In this document: piece by piece, positions 26,753 through 34,964 of the stretch
How the letters are laid out: each line of letters starts with the position of its first letter
Numbering within the stretch: position 1 is the first letter of the stretch
Source of the DNA: Halogranum gelatinilyticum
Lineage (GTDB): Archaea; Halobacteriota; Halobacteria; Halobacteriales; Haloferacaceae
NCBI RefSeq assembly: GCF_900103715.1
Contig: NZ_FNHL01000001.1
Span: 1 to 64,000, forward strand
Direction: 5' to 3'
DNA: 64,000 nt
Notes under the pieces: model-generated
Told to the model about the DNA's origin: nothing
Databases searched by the model: none
The model's input: the letters and a program-made list of their open reading frames with translations, nothing else
Program-made: the position numbers and the translations under genes

Positions 26753-26929
26753 AGACTGTAAGAATCGGCTGAAACGGCGATAAACCGCGTCGATCGTTCT
26801 CGCGACACAGTATCCGGCTACTCTCGGAGTGTCCGCGTAAACCGGACGTGGTGGCCGACTGTCTCGGCCGGCAGACCCCGGCACGTGGCGGACGCCAGAC
26901 GGTGCAACATAAGTGTCGGGACGTGCCAA

Positions 26930-28090
26930 GTGGTAGTCGTGCTCTCACCTCTCTTGGCAGTCGGTCTTCTCGTTGCGGTGTTCGTCGGCTTCAACATCGG
27001 CGGCTCGTCGACCGGCGTGGCGTTCGGTCCCGCAGTCGGTAGCAACGTGGTGGGCAAGCTGACCGCGGCCGCGTTGATGACGGTCTTCGCGCTCCTCGGC
27101 GGCTGGACGGTCGGCCGAGAGGTCATCGAGACGATGGGTGGACAGATCGTCCCCCAAAGCGAGTTCACGCTGGTCGCAAGCGTCGCCGTTCTCTTCTTCG
27201 TCGGCCTCGCGCTCCTCGTCTCGAACACCTTCGGCGTCCCCGCCTCCACGTCGATGACGGCCGTCGGTGCCATCGCCGGACTCGGCGTCGCGACGGGCAC
27301 GCTCGACGAGGGCGTGATGCTCGAAATCATCTCGTGGTGGATCGTCGCACCCATCCTCGCCTTCTGGGTCTGTGCGGTCATCGGCCGGTACGTCTACCCC
27401 TATCTCGACGCCCGCTTCGCCATCGACCGCTCGGACGGCCCGGTGTGGGAGATCCGGACCGACGGCGGACTGCCGCGGCCGCGACTGTCCGACTCGACGA
27501 CGACTCGCGAGGTCGTCGGGATGGTGCTCGTCGTCGTCATCGCGTGTTACATGGCGTTCTCCGCGGGCGCGTCGAACGCCGCCAACGCCGTCGCCCCGCT
27601 CGTCGGCAACGGTGCCATCGACATCGAAGTCGGCATCCTGCTCGCCGCCGGTGCCATCGGGCTGGGCGCGTTCACCATCGCCCGCCGGACGCTCGACACC
27701 GTCGGCAACGACCTGACCGACCTGCCGATTCTCGCGGCACTCATCGTCGAGGTCGTCAGCGCGAGCATCATCACATTCCTCTCGTATCTCGGCATCCCCG
27801 CGAGCCTCGCCGTGAGCGCGACGATGTGCATCGTCGGTCTCGGCTGGGGGCGAGCCACCCGGACGGTCAAACTCGGCGACGCCGTCCGCGGCAACGGGCC
27901 GGAGGTCTCGGTCAACGCGCTGGCGGCCGAGACCGACGAGGTCCGCCCGATGGGCGAACGCGAGGACGACCTGCTCGCAGAGGACCTGTTCAACCCCGGC
28001 ACGACCGGCCGCGTCATCTTCTTTTGGATTCTGACGCCGTCGCTGTCGGCGTTGGCGTCGTATCTGCTGTTCGCGTTCGTACCGCTGTAG
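26930..28090 (+). CDS. Pit-type inorganic phosphate transporter
   Basis: This membrane protein of about 386 residues belongs to the PiT (low-affinity phosphate/cation symporter) family. It has the two inverted family repeats: VGFNIGGSSTGVAFGPAVGSNVVG near residue 20, and FSAGASNAANAVAPLVGNG near 210. The SNTFGVPASTSMTAVGAIAGLGVA segment lies near 100. About ten membrane helices are visible with an acidic cytoplasmic loop. The start is uncertain: no ATG fits, and GTG codons at 26930 or 26939 are the candidates. AACATAAG near 26906 predicts leaderless initiation close to 26930. Sulfate transport has been reported for relatives, so the substrate is not certain. Confidence 0.88.
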   Translation: MVVVLSPLLAVGLLVAVFVGFNIGGSSTGVAFGPAVGSNVVGKLTAAALMTVFALLGGWTVGREVIETMGGQIVPQSEFTLVASVAVLFFVGLALLVSNTFGVPASTSMTAVGAIAGLGVATGTLDEGVMLEIISWWIVAPILAFWVCAVIGRYVYPYLDARFAIDRSDGPVWEIRTDGGLPRPRLSDSTTTREVVGMVLVVVIACYMAFSAGASNAANAVAPLVGNGAIDIEVGILLAAGAIGLGAFTIARRTLDTVGNDLTDLPILAALIVEVVSASIITFLSYLGIPASLAVSATMCIVGLGWGRATRTVKLGDAVRGNGPEVSVNALAAETDEVRPMGEREDDLLAEDLFNPGTTGRVIFFWILTPSLSALASYLLFAFVPL

Positions 28091-28213
28091 CGGCCCGGTA
28101 GCCTACGAGTCGAAATAGTCGGCCGAGAACCGCCCGACAGATAGCCGACGTGGCGGAACCTTTCCCTACACGAACAGCAAAGCCTAATGAGGAGGGAATC
28201 CAATCCTCGGCTG

Positions 28214-28603
28214 ATGCCCACGGTAGAATACCTCAACTACGAAGTGCTCGACGATCAGGGATGGGACATGGACGATGACGACCTCTTCGACAAGGCCGCA
28301 GACGCTGGCCTTGACGCAGAGGACTTCGGTTCCCTCGAGGTAAACGAGGGCGAGTACATCCTCGAAGCCGCAGAGGCCCAGGGCTACGACTGGCCCTTCT
28401 CGTGCCGCGCCGGTGCGTGTGCGAACTGCGCGTCCATCATCAAAGAAGGCGAAATCGAGATGGACATGCAGCAGATCCTCTCGGACGAGGAAGTCGACGA
28501 GAAAGGCGTCCGCCTGACCTGCATCGGTTCGCCGGCAGCGGAGAACGTCCGCATCGTCTACAACGCGAAGCATCTCGACTACCTCCAGAACCGCGTCATC
28601 TAA
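28214..28603 (+). CDS. fer: 2Fe-2S ferredoxin, halophilic plant type
   Basis: This 129-residue electron carrier matches the well-known haloarchaeal ferredoxin. It has an acidic N-terminal insert of about 30 residues ([21 protein letters not shown]) followed by the plant-type fold. The cluster ligands are in CRAGACANC near residues 63-71, with the fourth Cys in LTCIG near 102. It accepts electrons from pyruvate and 2-oxoglutarate:ferredoxin oxidoreductases. The ATG at 28214 gives the classical [10 protein letters not shown] start. A purine-rich GAGGAGGG lies about 20 bases upstream, too far for a normal ribosome-binding site. A T6 run follows the stop. Confidence 0.96.
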   Translation: MPTVEYLNYEVLDDQGWDMDDDDLFDKAADAGLDAEDFGSLEVNEGEYILEAAEAQGYDWPFSCRAGACANCASIIKEGEIEMDMQQILSDEEVDEKGVRLTCIGSPAAENVRIVYNAKHLDYLQNRVI

Positions 28604-28609
28604 GTCGAG

Positions 28610-28627
28610 CCTATCCAGTATTTTTTC
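28610..28627 (+). terminator. Oligo-T terminator after the ferredoxin gene
   Basis: A run of six T (28621-28626) lies 18 bases after the stop codon on the coding strand, with no hairpin needed. This fits the U-tract terminators of archaea. Confidence 0.5.
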
Positions 28628-28695
28628 GCGCTCGCCCGACCAGCCGTGGCTCTCCGCATCCAAAGGTTGAATCCCTCCGCCGACGCCTCGTCTGT

Positions 28696-29712
28696 ATGCT
28701 CGGTACGACGCCCGATCTCCTCCGGCTCCTCGTCGTCCCCGTCTTCGCGTGGGCCGCCTACCGCGACATCGAGACCAGACGGCTCCCCAACCGCCTGTGG
28801 TATCCGCTCGTCGCGCTCGGCGTCTGTCTCCTCCTGTGGGACCTCGCGGGCCGGTGGCCGCTCGCCGGCTTCGAGGACCGGCTGTTTCTCATCCGCGTCG
28901 GCTTCAGCCTCTTCTTCGTCGTCCCGCTGAGCTACGGCTTCTGGTGGATCGGCGGCTTCGGCGGCGCGGACGCGAAGGCACTGATGACGCTCGCCGTCGT
29001 CTTTCCGACCTTCCCGACCTACACCGTCGGCAGTCTCGACCTCCCGATGGTCGAACCGCTGCTCGGCGTCTTCTCGATGACCATCCTGACCAACACGGTC
29101 GTCGTCGCGCTCGTCTATCCCCTCCTCCTTCTCGTCCGGAACCTCGCCGTCGGCGACGTCGCGCCCGTGATGTTTCTCGGGCGGCGGACGGCCGTCGACG
29201 ACCTCCGGACCGAACACGGCCGGCTGTTCGAGACGCGCGAGGGGTTCACCCGCAGCGGGCTGGACCTCGACGCCCTCCGGATGTATCTCCGCTGGCGCGG
29301 GAGCACGCTCGCCGACGTCCGAACGAACCCCGACGAGCACCGCGACCCCGCGAGCGTCGGCCAGACGTTCGAGCCGACGGACGGCGCGGTCGGCGACGAC
29401 CCCGTCGCGGACGGGGGTTCGGTGAGCGACAACGACGTCGTCGAACCCGCAGACGTCGCAGGCGACGACGCGTGGGCCGCCGAGCGGTTCCTCGACGAGA
29501 TCGAGGGGACGGCGTACGGCACCTCCGCCGAGTCGCTCCGCGAGGGGCTGGAACTCGTCGCCGCCCGCGACACGGTCTGGATCTCGCCCGGCCTCCCGTT
29601 CGTCGTCCCGATGTTCGGTGGTCTCCTCGTCGCACTCACCTACGGCGACCTCCTCTTCGGCGTGCTCGGTCTCGTCGGCGTCGCCGAGCTGGTGACGCTG
29701 CTCGGAGTCTAG
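28696..29712 (+). CDS. pibD: Prepilin/prearchaellin peptidase, A24 family (PibD-like)
   Basis: This 338-residue membrane aspartic protease would cleave class III signal peptides of pilins and archaellins. The two catalytic Asp are visible: one in YRDIETRRLPN near residue 23, and one in GGFGGADAKAL near 95 (the GxGD-type motif). Both sit at cytoplasmic ends of helices. After about five helices an acidic hydrophilic stretch of some 140 residues (about 160-300) interrupts the membrane part. Two hydrophobic segments close the protein. Placement between ferredoxin and hisI agrees with the pibD neighbourhood I recall from Haloferax. No pilin gene lies nearby. Confidence 0.87.
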   Translation: MLGTTPDLLRLLVVPVFAWAAYRDIETRRLPNRLWYPLVALGVCLLLWDLAGRWPLAGFEDRLFLIRVGFSLFFVVPLSYGFWWIGGFGGADAKALMTLAVVFPTFPTYTVGSLDLPMVEPLLGVFSMTILTNTVVVALVYPLLLLVRNLAVGDVAPVMFLGRRTAVDDLRTEHGRLFETREGFTRSGLDLDALRMYLRWRGSTLADVRTNPDEHRDPASVGQTFEPTDGAVGDDPVADGGSVSDNDVVEPADVAGDDAWAAERFLDEIEGTAYGTSAESLREGLELVAARDTVWISPGLPFVVPMFGGLLVALTYGDLLFGVLGLVGVAELVTLLGV

Positions 29713-29751
29713 GCACAAGACCTATCGGCCGAACGCGCTTCGGATTCGACA

Positions 29752-30114
29752 ATGACAGTCGACGTCGACTTCGGTGACGACGGGCTGGTGCCCGCCGTCG
29801 CACAGGACGCCGAGACGGGCGAGGTGCTGATGCTCGCCTACGTCTCCCCCGAGGCACTCGAACGGACGCGCGAGACGGGCTACGCCCACTACTACTCCCG
29901 GAGCCGCGACGAACTCTGGAAGAAGGGCGGGTCGAGCGGCCATCTCCAGTCGATTCAGGAGGTCCGCGTCGACTGCGACGCCGACACGCTACTCTATCTG
30001 GTCGACCAGGAAGGTGGGGCCTGCCACACCGGCCACCGCTCGTGTTTCTACCGCACCGTCGACGGCGACGAGGTGGGCGAGAAAGTCTTCGACCCCGAGA
30101 CCGTCTACGAGTGA
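29752..30114 (+). CDS. hisI: Phosphoribosyl-AMP cyclohydrolase
   Basis: This 120-residue enzyme catalyses the third step of histidine synthesis, opening the purine ring of phosphoribosyl-AMP. Metal ligands are visible in [14 protein letters not shown] near residue 80 and in [14 protein letters not shown] near 90-103. The [11 protein letters not shown] segment near 58 is also family-specific. It is the stand-alone cyclohydrolase without the HisE pyrophosphohydrolase domain. No other his gene is in the window, so the pathway genes are scattered. Only three bases separate it from the next gene, so the two are likely co-transcribed. Confidence 0.95.
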   Translation: MTVDVDFGDDGLVPAVAQDAETGEVLMLAYVSPEALERTRETGYAHYYSRSRDELWKKGGSSGHLQSIQEVRVDCDADTLLYLVDQEGGACHTGHRSCFYRTVDGDEVGEKVFDPETVYE

Positions 30115-30117
30115 GCC

Positions 30118-31266
30118 ATGAGCGATTCCGCCCCCGCCGACGCCGACGCTGACGTTCCCGCCTCAGTCGCCGAGCTTCGGGCCGCCCACGACCGACTCGA
30201 AACCGTCGAGCGCGAGGTCGACGACCTCGGCGAGTCGACCGTCGAACGCGTCGCCGATGCCCACCGACAGGCGACGAAACTGCTGGATAACTACGCCGAC
30301 TCCGCGACCGGCAGCGGCGACTTCAAGGCCTACCTCCAGTTCCAAAACGAGTTCATCGGGCTCGTCGACGAGTTACCCGAAGACATCCCCCACTACGACG
30401 CCTTCGAGACCGCCAGCGACCGGATGGACAAACGCCGGCTGAGCGAGGGTGACTTCGCCTTCGCCCGCGAGACGCTGGAACCCGCCGCCGAGACCGCCGA
30501 GTTGCTCGCCGACCGCGAGGACGCCCGCGACGGCTACAGCCGCGCGCGCCGCGACGTCGAGAAGCGACTGGACGACGTCGAGACGCGCCTCGACGACCTC
30601 GAACGGCTCCAGCGGCTCGGTGACGCCGACCTCGACGCGCCCGTCGACGACCTCCGCGAGCCCATTGTGGCCTACAACGACGCGGTCCGGAGCGACTTTC
30701 AGACCTTCCGCCGCGAGGCCAGCGCGCGCGACTTCTTCGACTTCCTCGACGCGACGACCGCGTACCCCCTCGTCGACTTCGAGACGCCGCCGGACGACCT
30801 CCGGGGCTACGTCGACGACAACCCTGCAGGCGAGGAGTCCGTGGCACAGTTGCTCGACTACGCCGACTACTCGGCCTCGAAGCTCTCACATTACGTCGAG
30901 GACGCCAGCGCGCTCAAGACGAACGTCGCGGTCCACCGCACCTACCTCGAACGGCTGGACGCGACGCCGCTCACCGTCGAGTGGCCGCCCGCGCCCGCCG
31001 AGGAACTGCGCTACCGGGTGGACGAACTCGTCGCCGTCGTCGGCCGGTTCGCCTCCGAGGAGACGGTCGCACAGACCCGCGAGCTCCGCGACCTCACCAC
31101 CCGTGAGGACTACGAGCGGCTGCGGACGTCGGCCGAGGCTCGCGAGCAACTGACCGACGAGGAGCGCGAGCAGTTGGCCAGCGGCGCGGTAGAGGAGGAG
31201 CTGTCGACGTTGCGGACGGAACGCGAGCAGTTGCAGGAGGCACTGGAGACGTATCCGCGGCGGTAG
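30118..31266 (+). CDS. Acidic coiled-coil protein, function unknown
   Basis: This 382-residue soluble protein is almost all helical and very acidic. Heptad-like stretches run through residues 18-50 (ELRAAHDRLETVEREVDDLG), 110-180 (ARRDVEKRLDDVETRLDDLERLQR) and 330-380. There are no Cys, no signal peptide and no membrane segment. I recognise it only as a protein conserved in haloarchaea. The shape suggests a structural or scaffold partner, comparable to prefoldin or SMC-like arms, but there is no ATPase motif. It follows hisI by three bases, which may reflect only transcription coupling. Confidence 0.75.
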   Translation: MSDSAPADADADVPASVAELRAAHDRLETVEREVDDLGESTVERVADAHRQATKLLDNYADSATGSGDFKAYLQFQNEFIGLVDELPEDIPHYDAFETASDRMDKRRLSEGDFAFARETLEPAAETAELLADREDARDGYSRARRDVEKRLDDVETRLDDLERLQRLGDADLDAPVDDLREPIVAYNDAVRSDFQTFRREASARDFFDFLDATTAYPLVDFETPPDDLRGYVDDNPAGEESVAQLLDYADYSASKLSHYVEDASALKTNVAVHRTYLERLDATPLTVEWPPAPAEELRYRVDELVAVVGRFASEETVAQTRELRDLTTREDYERLRTSAEAREQLTDEEREQLASGAVEEELSTLRTEREQLQEALETYPRR

Positions 31267-31295
31267 GAGAGAGAAAACTGCTTTTCGCGGCGCGA

Positions 31296-32651
31296 CTACC
31301 GTGCGGCTTCGAGTGCCTCACGAACGCCGTCGGCGAGGTCCTGCGCGCGCGACTCGTCACGAGCCTCGGCGTAGATGCGGACTTTCGGCTCGGTGCCGCT
31401 CGGTCGGACGAGCACCCAGGCGTCACCGTAATCGAGGCGGTAGCCGTCCTTCGTGTTCGGTTCGGCGTCGGCCGAGCGCGCGTACTCCTCGGCCGCCCCG
31501 AGCATCGCGTCGAGTTCGGCTTCGGTCTCGTAGGTCAGGTTGACCCGGACGTTGTGGTAGTCGGTGTAGGGGGCGGCGACCTCGCTCGCGGGGCGGTCGG
31601 CGAGCAGTTCGAGGAACTTCGCGCCGATGAACGCGCCGTCGCGGACGAGCCGGTAGTCGGGGAAGAAGATGCCGCCGTTGCCCTCGCCGGCGACGGGGAC
31701 GGTCGCACCCTCGGCCCACAGCTCGCGGATGCGGGTGATGATGTTCGTCGAGCCGATGGGCGTCAGTTCCAGGGTCGCGCCGACGTCGTCGCAGACGTCG
31801 ACGAGCCGTTGGGAGACGTTGACGGCGGCGACCGTCGTGTCGCCCTCGTCGAGATGTGCCGCGGCGAGTGCGGCCAGCGAGGTGTCGCCCTGGATGTATT
31901 CGCCGTGTTCGTCGAAGAAGATGGCGCGGTCGGCGTCGCCGTCGTGGGCGATGCCGACGTCGGCGTCGGTCGCGCGGACGAGTCGGCCGAGGTCGCCGAG
32001 ATTCTTTCGCACGGGTTCGGGTTCGCGGCCCGGGAAGTGGCCGTCGGGCTGGGCGTTGAGGGTGACGACGTCACAGCCGAGTTCGCGGTAGAAGTCGGGG
32101 CTGGTCAGCGCGCCCGCGCCGTGGCCGGGGTCGAGTGCGACGGTGAGGTTCGCGTCGGCGATCTTCTCGCGGTCGACGGTGGCGAGCATCTCGTCGACGT
32201 AGTCGCGGTTGGCCGACTCGACGCGGCGGGTTTCTCCCACTTCGTCCCACTCGGCCACGTCGAACGTCTCGGCGAGGATGTGTTCTTCGACGCGCTCCAG
32301 ACGGGGGACGGGGAGTTCGACCCCGTCGGCACCGACGAGTTTGACGCCGTTGTACTCCGGCGGGTTGTGCGAGGCCGTGATGAGGACGGCGGGGACGTTC
32401 TCGACGTCGCAGTAGCGGACGACCGCGGGCGTCGGCGAGACGCCGAGGCGGTCGACGTCGACGCCGACGCTAGCGAGACCGCTGGCGGCGGCGTTCGTAA
32501 ACATCTCGCCGGTGGTCCGCGTGTCGCGGGCGACGACGACGCGGTCTTCGTCCCAGACGGTCCCGGCGGCCTTCGCGACGCGGAGAACGAACTCCGGGGT
32601 GAGCTGTTCACCCGCTACCCCGCGTGTCCCGCTCGACCCGAATAGCTTCAT
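31296..32651 (-). CDS. glmM: Phosphoglucosamine mutase (phosphohexomutase family)
   Basis: This 451-residue enzyme interconverts glucosamine 6- and 1-phosphate on the way to UDP-GlcNAc. All four phosphohexomutase loops are present: the phosphoserine loop TASHNPPEYNG near residue 93, the metal loop DGDADRA near 235, the sugar loop GEGNGGIFFPD near 320 and the phosphate-binding RPSGTEPKVR near 425. It starts MKLFGSSGTRGVAG as usual. Archaeal members can also act on glucose or mannose phosphates, so the preference is uncertain. The downstream neighbour is convergent. Confidence 0.92.
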   Translation of the reverse strand: MKLFGSSGTRGVAGEQLTPEFVLRVAKAAGTVWDEDRVVVARDTRTTGEMFTNAAASGLASVGVDVDRLGVSPTPAVVRYCDVENVPAVLITASHNPPEYNGVKLVGADGVELPVPRLERVEEHILAETFDVAEWDEVGETRRVESANRDYVDEMLATVDREKIADANLTVALDPGHGAGALTSPDFYRELGCDVVTLNAQPDGHFPGREPEPVRKNLGDLGRLVRATDADVGIAHDGDADRAIFFDEHGEYIQGDTSLAALAAAHLDEGDTTVAAVNVSQRLVDVCDDVGATLELTPIGSTNIITRIRELWAEGATVPVAGEGNGGIFFPDYRLVRDGAFIGAKFLELLADRPASEVAAPYTDYHNVRVNLTYETEAELDAMLGAAEEYARSADAEPNTKDGYRLDYGDAWVLVRPSGTEPKVRIYAEARDESRAQDLADGVREALEAAR

Positions 32652-32766
32652 TACCGGGTCATGGAGGGCGCGGCATCAAAGCCGTTCCGAACGTCGGAGG
32701 CTCCGTGGTGGAATCACACAGGCGAAAAAGGGGGATGGTCGTGGCAAGGTCGATACTCGCGAGGGG

Positions 32767-33417
32767 CTACTCGTCGTCCGCGCGGAGGATGTTCCGTTCT
32801 TCGAAGAGATCGGCCAGCGCGTGCATCGAGTGGACGACCGTGTCGCAGGCGGGTTCGACGGCGGGCTTCGGGCTGAAGCCGACCGAGAGTCCGGCGACCT
32901 CCAGCATCGGCAGGTCGTTCGCGCCGTCGCCGATGGCGACCGTGTGCGCCATCTCGACGTCGAGTTCGTCGGCGAGGGCTTCGAGTTCACGGTCTTTCGT
33001 CCCCTCGATGAGCGGCCCCTCGACGCCGCCGGTGAGTCGACCGCCCTTCACGGGCAGGCGGTTCGAGACGATGTGGTCGACGTCGACCCCCTCGGCTTCG
33101 AGTGCGCGCTCGACGCCGCGGTCGAAGCCGCCGGTGAGGATAGCGGTGTGGTGGCCGTAGTCGTTGAGCCGTTCGATGACGTCGGCCGCGCCGGGGCGAA
33201 GTTCGACTTCTCCGTACGCCTCTTCGGCCACCTCTTCTTCGAGTCCTTCCAGGAGCGAGGCGCGCTTGCGGAGGCTGTCGGCGTAGCTGATCTCGTCGTT
33301 CATGGCGCGCTCGGTGATGTCGGCCATCTCGTCGGCGACGTCCATGCGTTCGCCGAGCAGCACGGTCATCTCCGAGTCCGAGAGCGTCCCGTCGAAGTCG
33401 AAGGCGATGAGTTTCAC
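32767..33417 (-). CDS. serB: Phosphoserine phosphatase
   Basis: This 216-residue HAD hydrolase would release serine from phosphoserine. It begins MKLIAFDFDGTLSDSE, with the nucleophile Asp at residue 7. It has ILTGGFDRG near 95 (motif II) and the Lys region near 140. Motif IV is AIGDGANDLPMLEVAG near 165, the typical SerB GDGxND form. The serA gene for the first step of the pathway is about 4 kb away on the other strand. The region upstream carries short direct repeats (33477-33535) that may overlap its promoter. Confidence 0.9.
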   Translation of the reverse strand: MKLIAFDFDGTLSDSEMTVLLGERMDVADEMADITERAMNDEISYADSLRKRASLLEGLEEEVAEEAYGEVELRPGAADVIERLNDYGHHTAILTGGFDRGVERALEAEGVDVDHIVSNRLPVKGGRLTGGVEGPLIEGTKDRELEALADELDVEMAHTVAIGDGANDLPMLEVAGLSVGFSPKPAVEPACDTVVHSMHALADLFEERNILRADDE

Positions 33418-33476
33418 ATCTCAAACTCACTCTCGGCCGATTTGAAACCACCTGAAGCGGTCAGGTTTCACCGGTG

Positions 33477-33535
33477 GACCCACCGAGGAGTTCACTGACT
33501 GACCCCTGTGGGATTCACTGACTGACCCACCGAGG
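33477..33535. repeat. Nested short direct repeats upstream of serB
   Basis: TTCACTGACTGACCC occurs at 33491-33505 and 33514-33528 (period 23). The 12-mer GACCCACCGAGG occurs at 33477-33488 and 33524-33535 (period 47). They lie in the divergent gap between serB and the gene at 33608. They could be regulator sites or a local duplication. Confidence 0.7.
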
Positions 33536-33607
33536 GACCGCTTGGCATCCACTGACCGTGCCGACCGGTTCGGCCAGTTATTTATCGAAGCCCGATGTGG
33601 GACCTGT

Positions 33608-34030
33608 ATGGATTCCGAGGCACGGCGTGAGGTCGAAGACGCGCTCGACGAGGAAGTCGCCACCGCGACGAGCGAGACCCCGCTGTCGGCGTTCGTCGAG
33701 ACGCTGCGGACGCAGTCCGACGACAGCCTGCGGCTCGTGGTGCGGTACGATGGCGACGAACACACGGTGCTCTACACGCGTGACGACGTGGGCACGGACC
33801 TCGACGACGAGGCGTTCGAGGAGCAGGTGAAGACGCTCGTCATGAAGGGACTCAGCGACCCGCCCGAAGAGCAGGAGCTGTCGGATTTCGGCTCGTTGCA
33901 CGCGACGCTCCGGTGGTTCGACGACGTCGTCGTCGCCTGCTATCCGACCGGCGAGTGGACGGGCGTCGTGGCGACGTTCGACCGCGGCGACTCCCCGTTC
34001 GTCGGGGCGGCACTCGACGAGTTGGAGTAG
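33608..34030 (+). CDS. Small acidic haloarchaeal protein, function unknown
   Basis: This 140-residue acidic soluble protein has no Cys-rich motif, membrane segment or signal. An alpha-helical N-terminus (residues 1-45) precedes a beta-rich domain. That domain includes SLRLVVRYDGDEHTVLYTRDDV and LRWFDDVVVACYPTGEWTGVVATFD. I do not recognise the family beyond its haloarchaeal look. The ATG at 33608 follows a TATA-like TTATTTATC about 28 bases upstream, consistent with a leaderless message. The downstream ATPase gene is convergent. Confidence 0.75.
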   Translation: MDSEARREVEDALDEEVATATSETPLSAFVETLRTQSDDSLRLVVRYDGDEHTVLYTRDDVGTDLDDEAFEEQVKTLVMKGLSDPPEEQELSDFGSLHATLRWFDDVVVACYPTGEWTGVVATFDRGDSPFVGAALDELE

Positions 34031-34058
34031 CCAGTAGACGAGAGAGAGAAAGAGCGAC

Positions 34059-34727
34059 TCAGTAGTCGACCGGCGTCCAGTGCCGTGGTCCGATATCCGC
34101 GCCGCGGGTCCGTACTTCTCGTTGTCCCTCCGGTGTCTCCCGCACCTCGACCAGCGCGTCGAAGGGCTGTCGGAGGATGCTCACGTCGGCGTTGTCCGGC
34201 ACGGTATCGTCGAGCGTGAAGACGCCGACGAAGCCCGAAGAGCTGATGCGGCCGGTCATCACGTGGAGGAACTGGAAGACCCGCCGGAGGTCGGAGTACA
34301 TCAGCATCGTCGACAGCGAGTGGAGCCCGAGTCGGGCACCGGTCCCCTCGTCGTAGTACCGACGCATGAACTTCGTGACGCCGATTCCGATACCCGTGAG
34401 GTCGCCGGGGTCCGAGACGTGTTGGACGTTCGAGGTGGGTCGGCGACGGCCGAAGCCGCGGCTGTCGCCGACGCAGTCGACGATAGCGAGACGGTCGTCG
34501 TCGACGGTTCCGGCGACCCGTTCGAAGTCCCGAACCGTCCGCGTCGCGTCTTTCCGGGTCGTGACGACGATCGTTCCGCGTTCGTTCGGCGAGTCCTGCG
34601 CGAGCAGCGCGTGCATGAGGCGACGTTTCCCGGTCATCACCGGGCCGGTGACGAGCACGTTCGTCCCAGGGTCCAGTTCGTCGAACGGGAGTGTCTCAGC
34701 ACCACCGTCGACCCTCCGAGGCTGCAT
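34059..34727 (-). CDS. RecA/KaiC-superfamily-like ATPase, haloarchaeal
   Basis: This 222-residue protein has a P-loop-like GPVMTGKRRLMHALL near residue 28 in place of GxxxxGKT. It has a Walker B-like RLAIVDCVGD near 80 and a core pattern (GIGIGVTKFMRRY, LGLHSLSTMLMYSD, RRVFQFLHVMTGR) typical of small KaiC/RecA-like ATPases in haloarchaea. These often sit beside sensor regulators. The substitution of Lys-Arg-Arg after the P-loop Gly may alter nucleotide handling. The gene is divergent from a response-regulator/Bat protein, sharing a 237-base regulatory gap. A signalling partnership is inferred from that context only. Confidence 0.72.
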   Translation of the reverse strand: MQPRRVDGGAETLPFDELDPGTNVLVTGPVMTGKRRLMHALLAQDSPNERGTIVVTTRKDATRTVRDFERVAGTVDDDRLAIVDCVGDSRGFGRRRPTSNVQHVSDPGDLTGIGIGVTKFMRRYYDEGTGARLGLHSLSTMLMYSDLRRVFQFLHVMTGRISSSGFVGVFTLDDTVPDNADVSILRQPFDALVEVRETPEGQREVRTRGADIGPRHWTPVDY

Positions 34728-34964
34728 GAGTCGATTGTATGGTCCTCCCCTATTTCAACCCCCGCCACACGGTAGCGGAGACAGGGAAAGGATCGACGGA
34801 ACGGACGGGCGGAGACGCCGTCGTTCCCGGGAGAGAGAACAGTCGACTGAACGAGACAAACAGCTGTCATGGGCCGTGCTTCGCCCGATATCTTCAGATT
34901 CGAACACCCGACAGGCGTTGAATTTTTAGCCAGGCAGAACGACCGGAAAACGAGAACAACTGAC

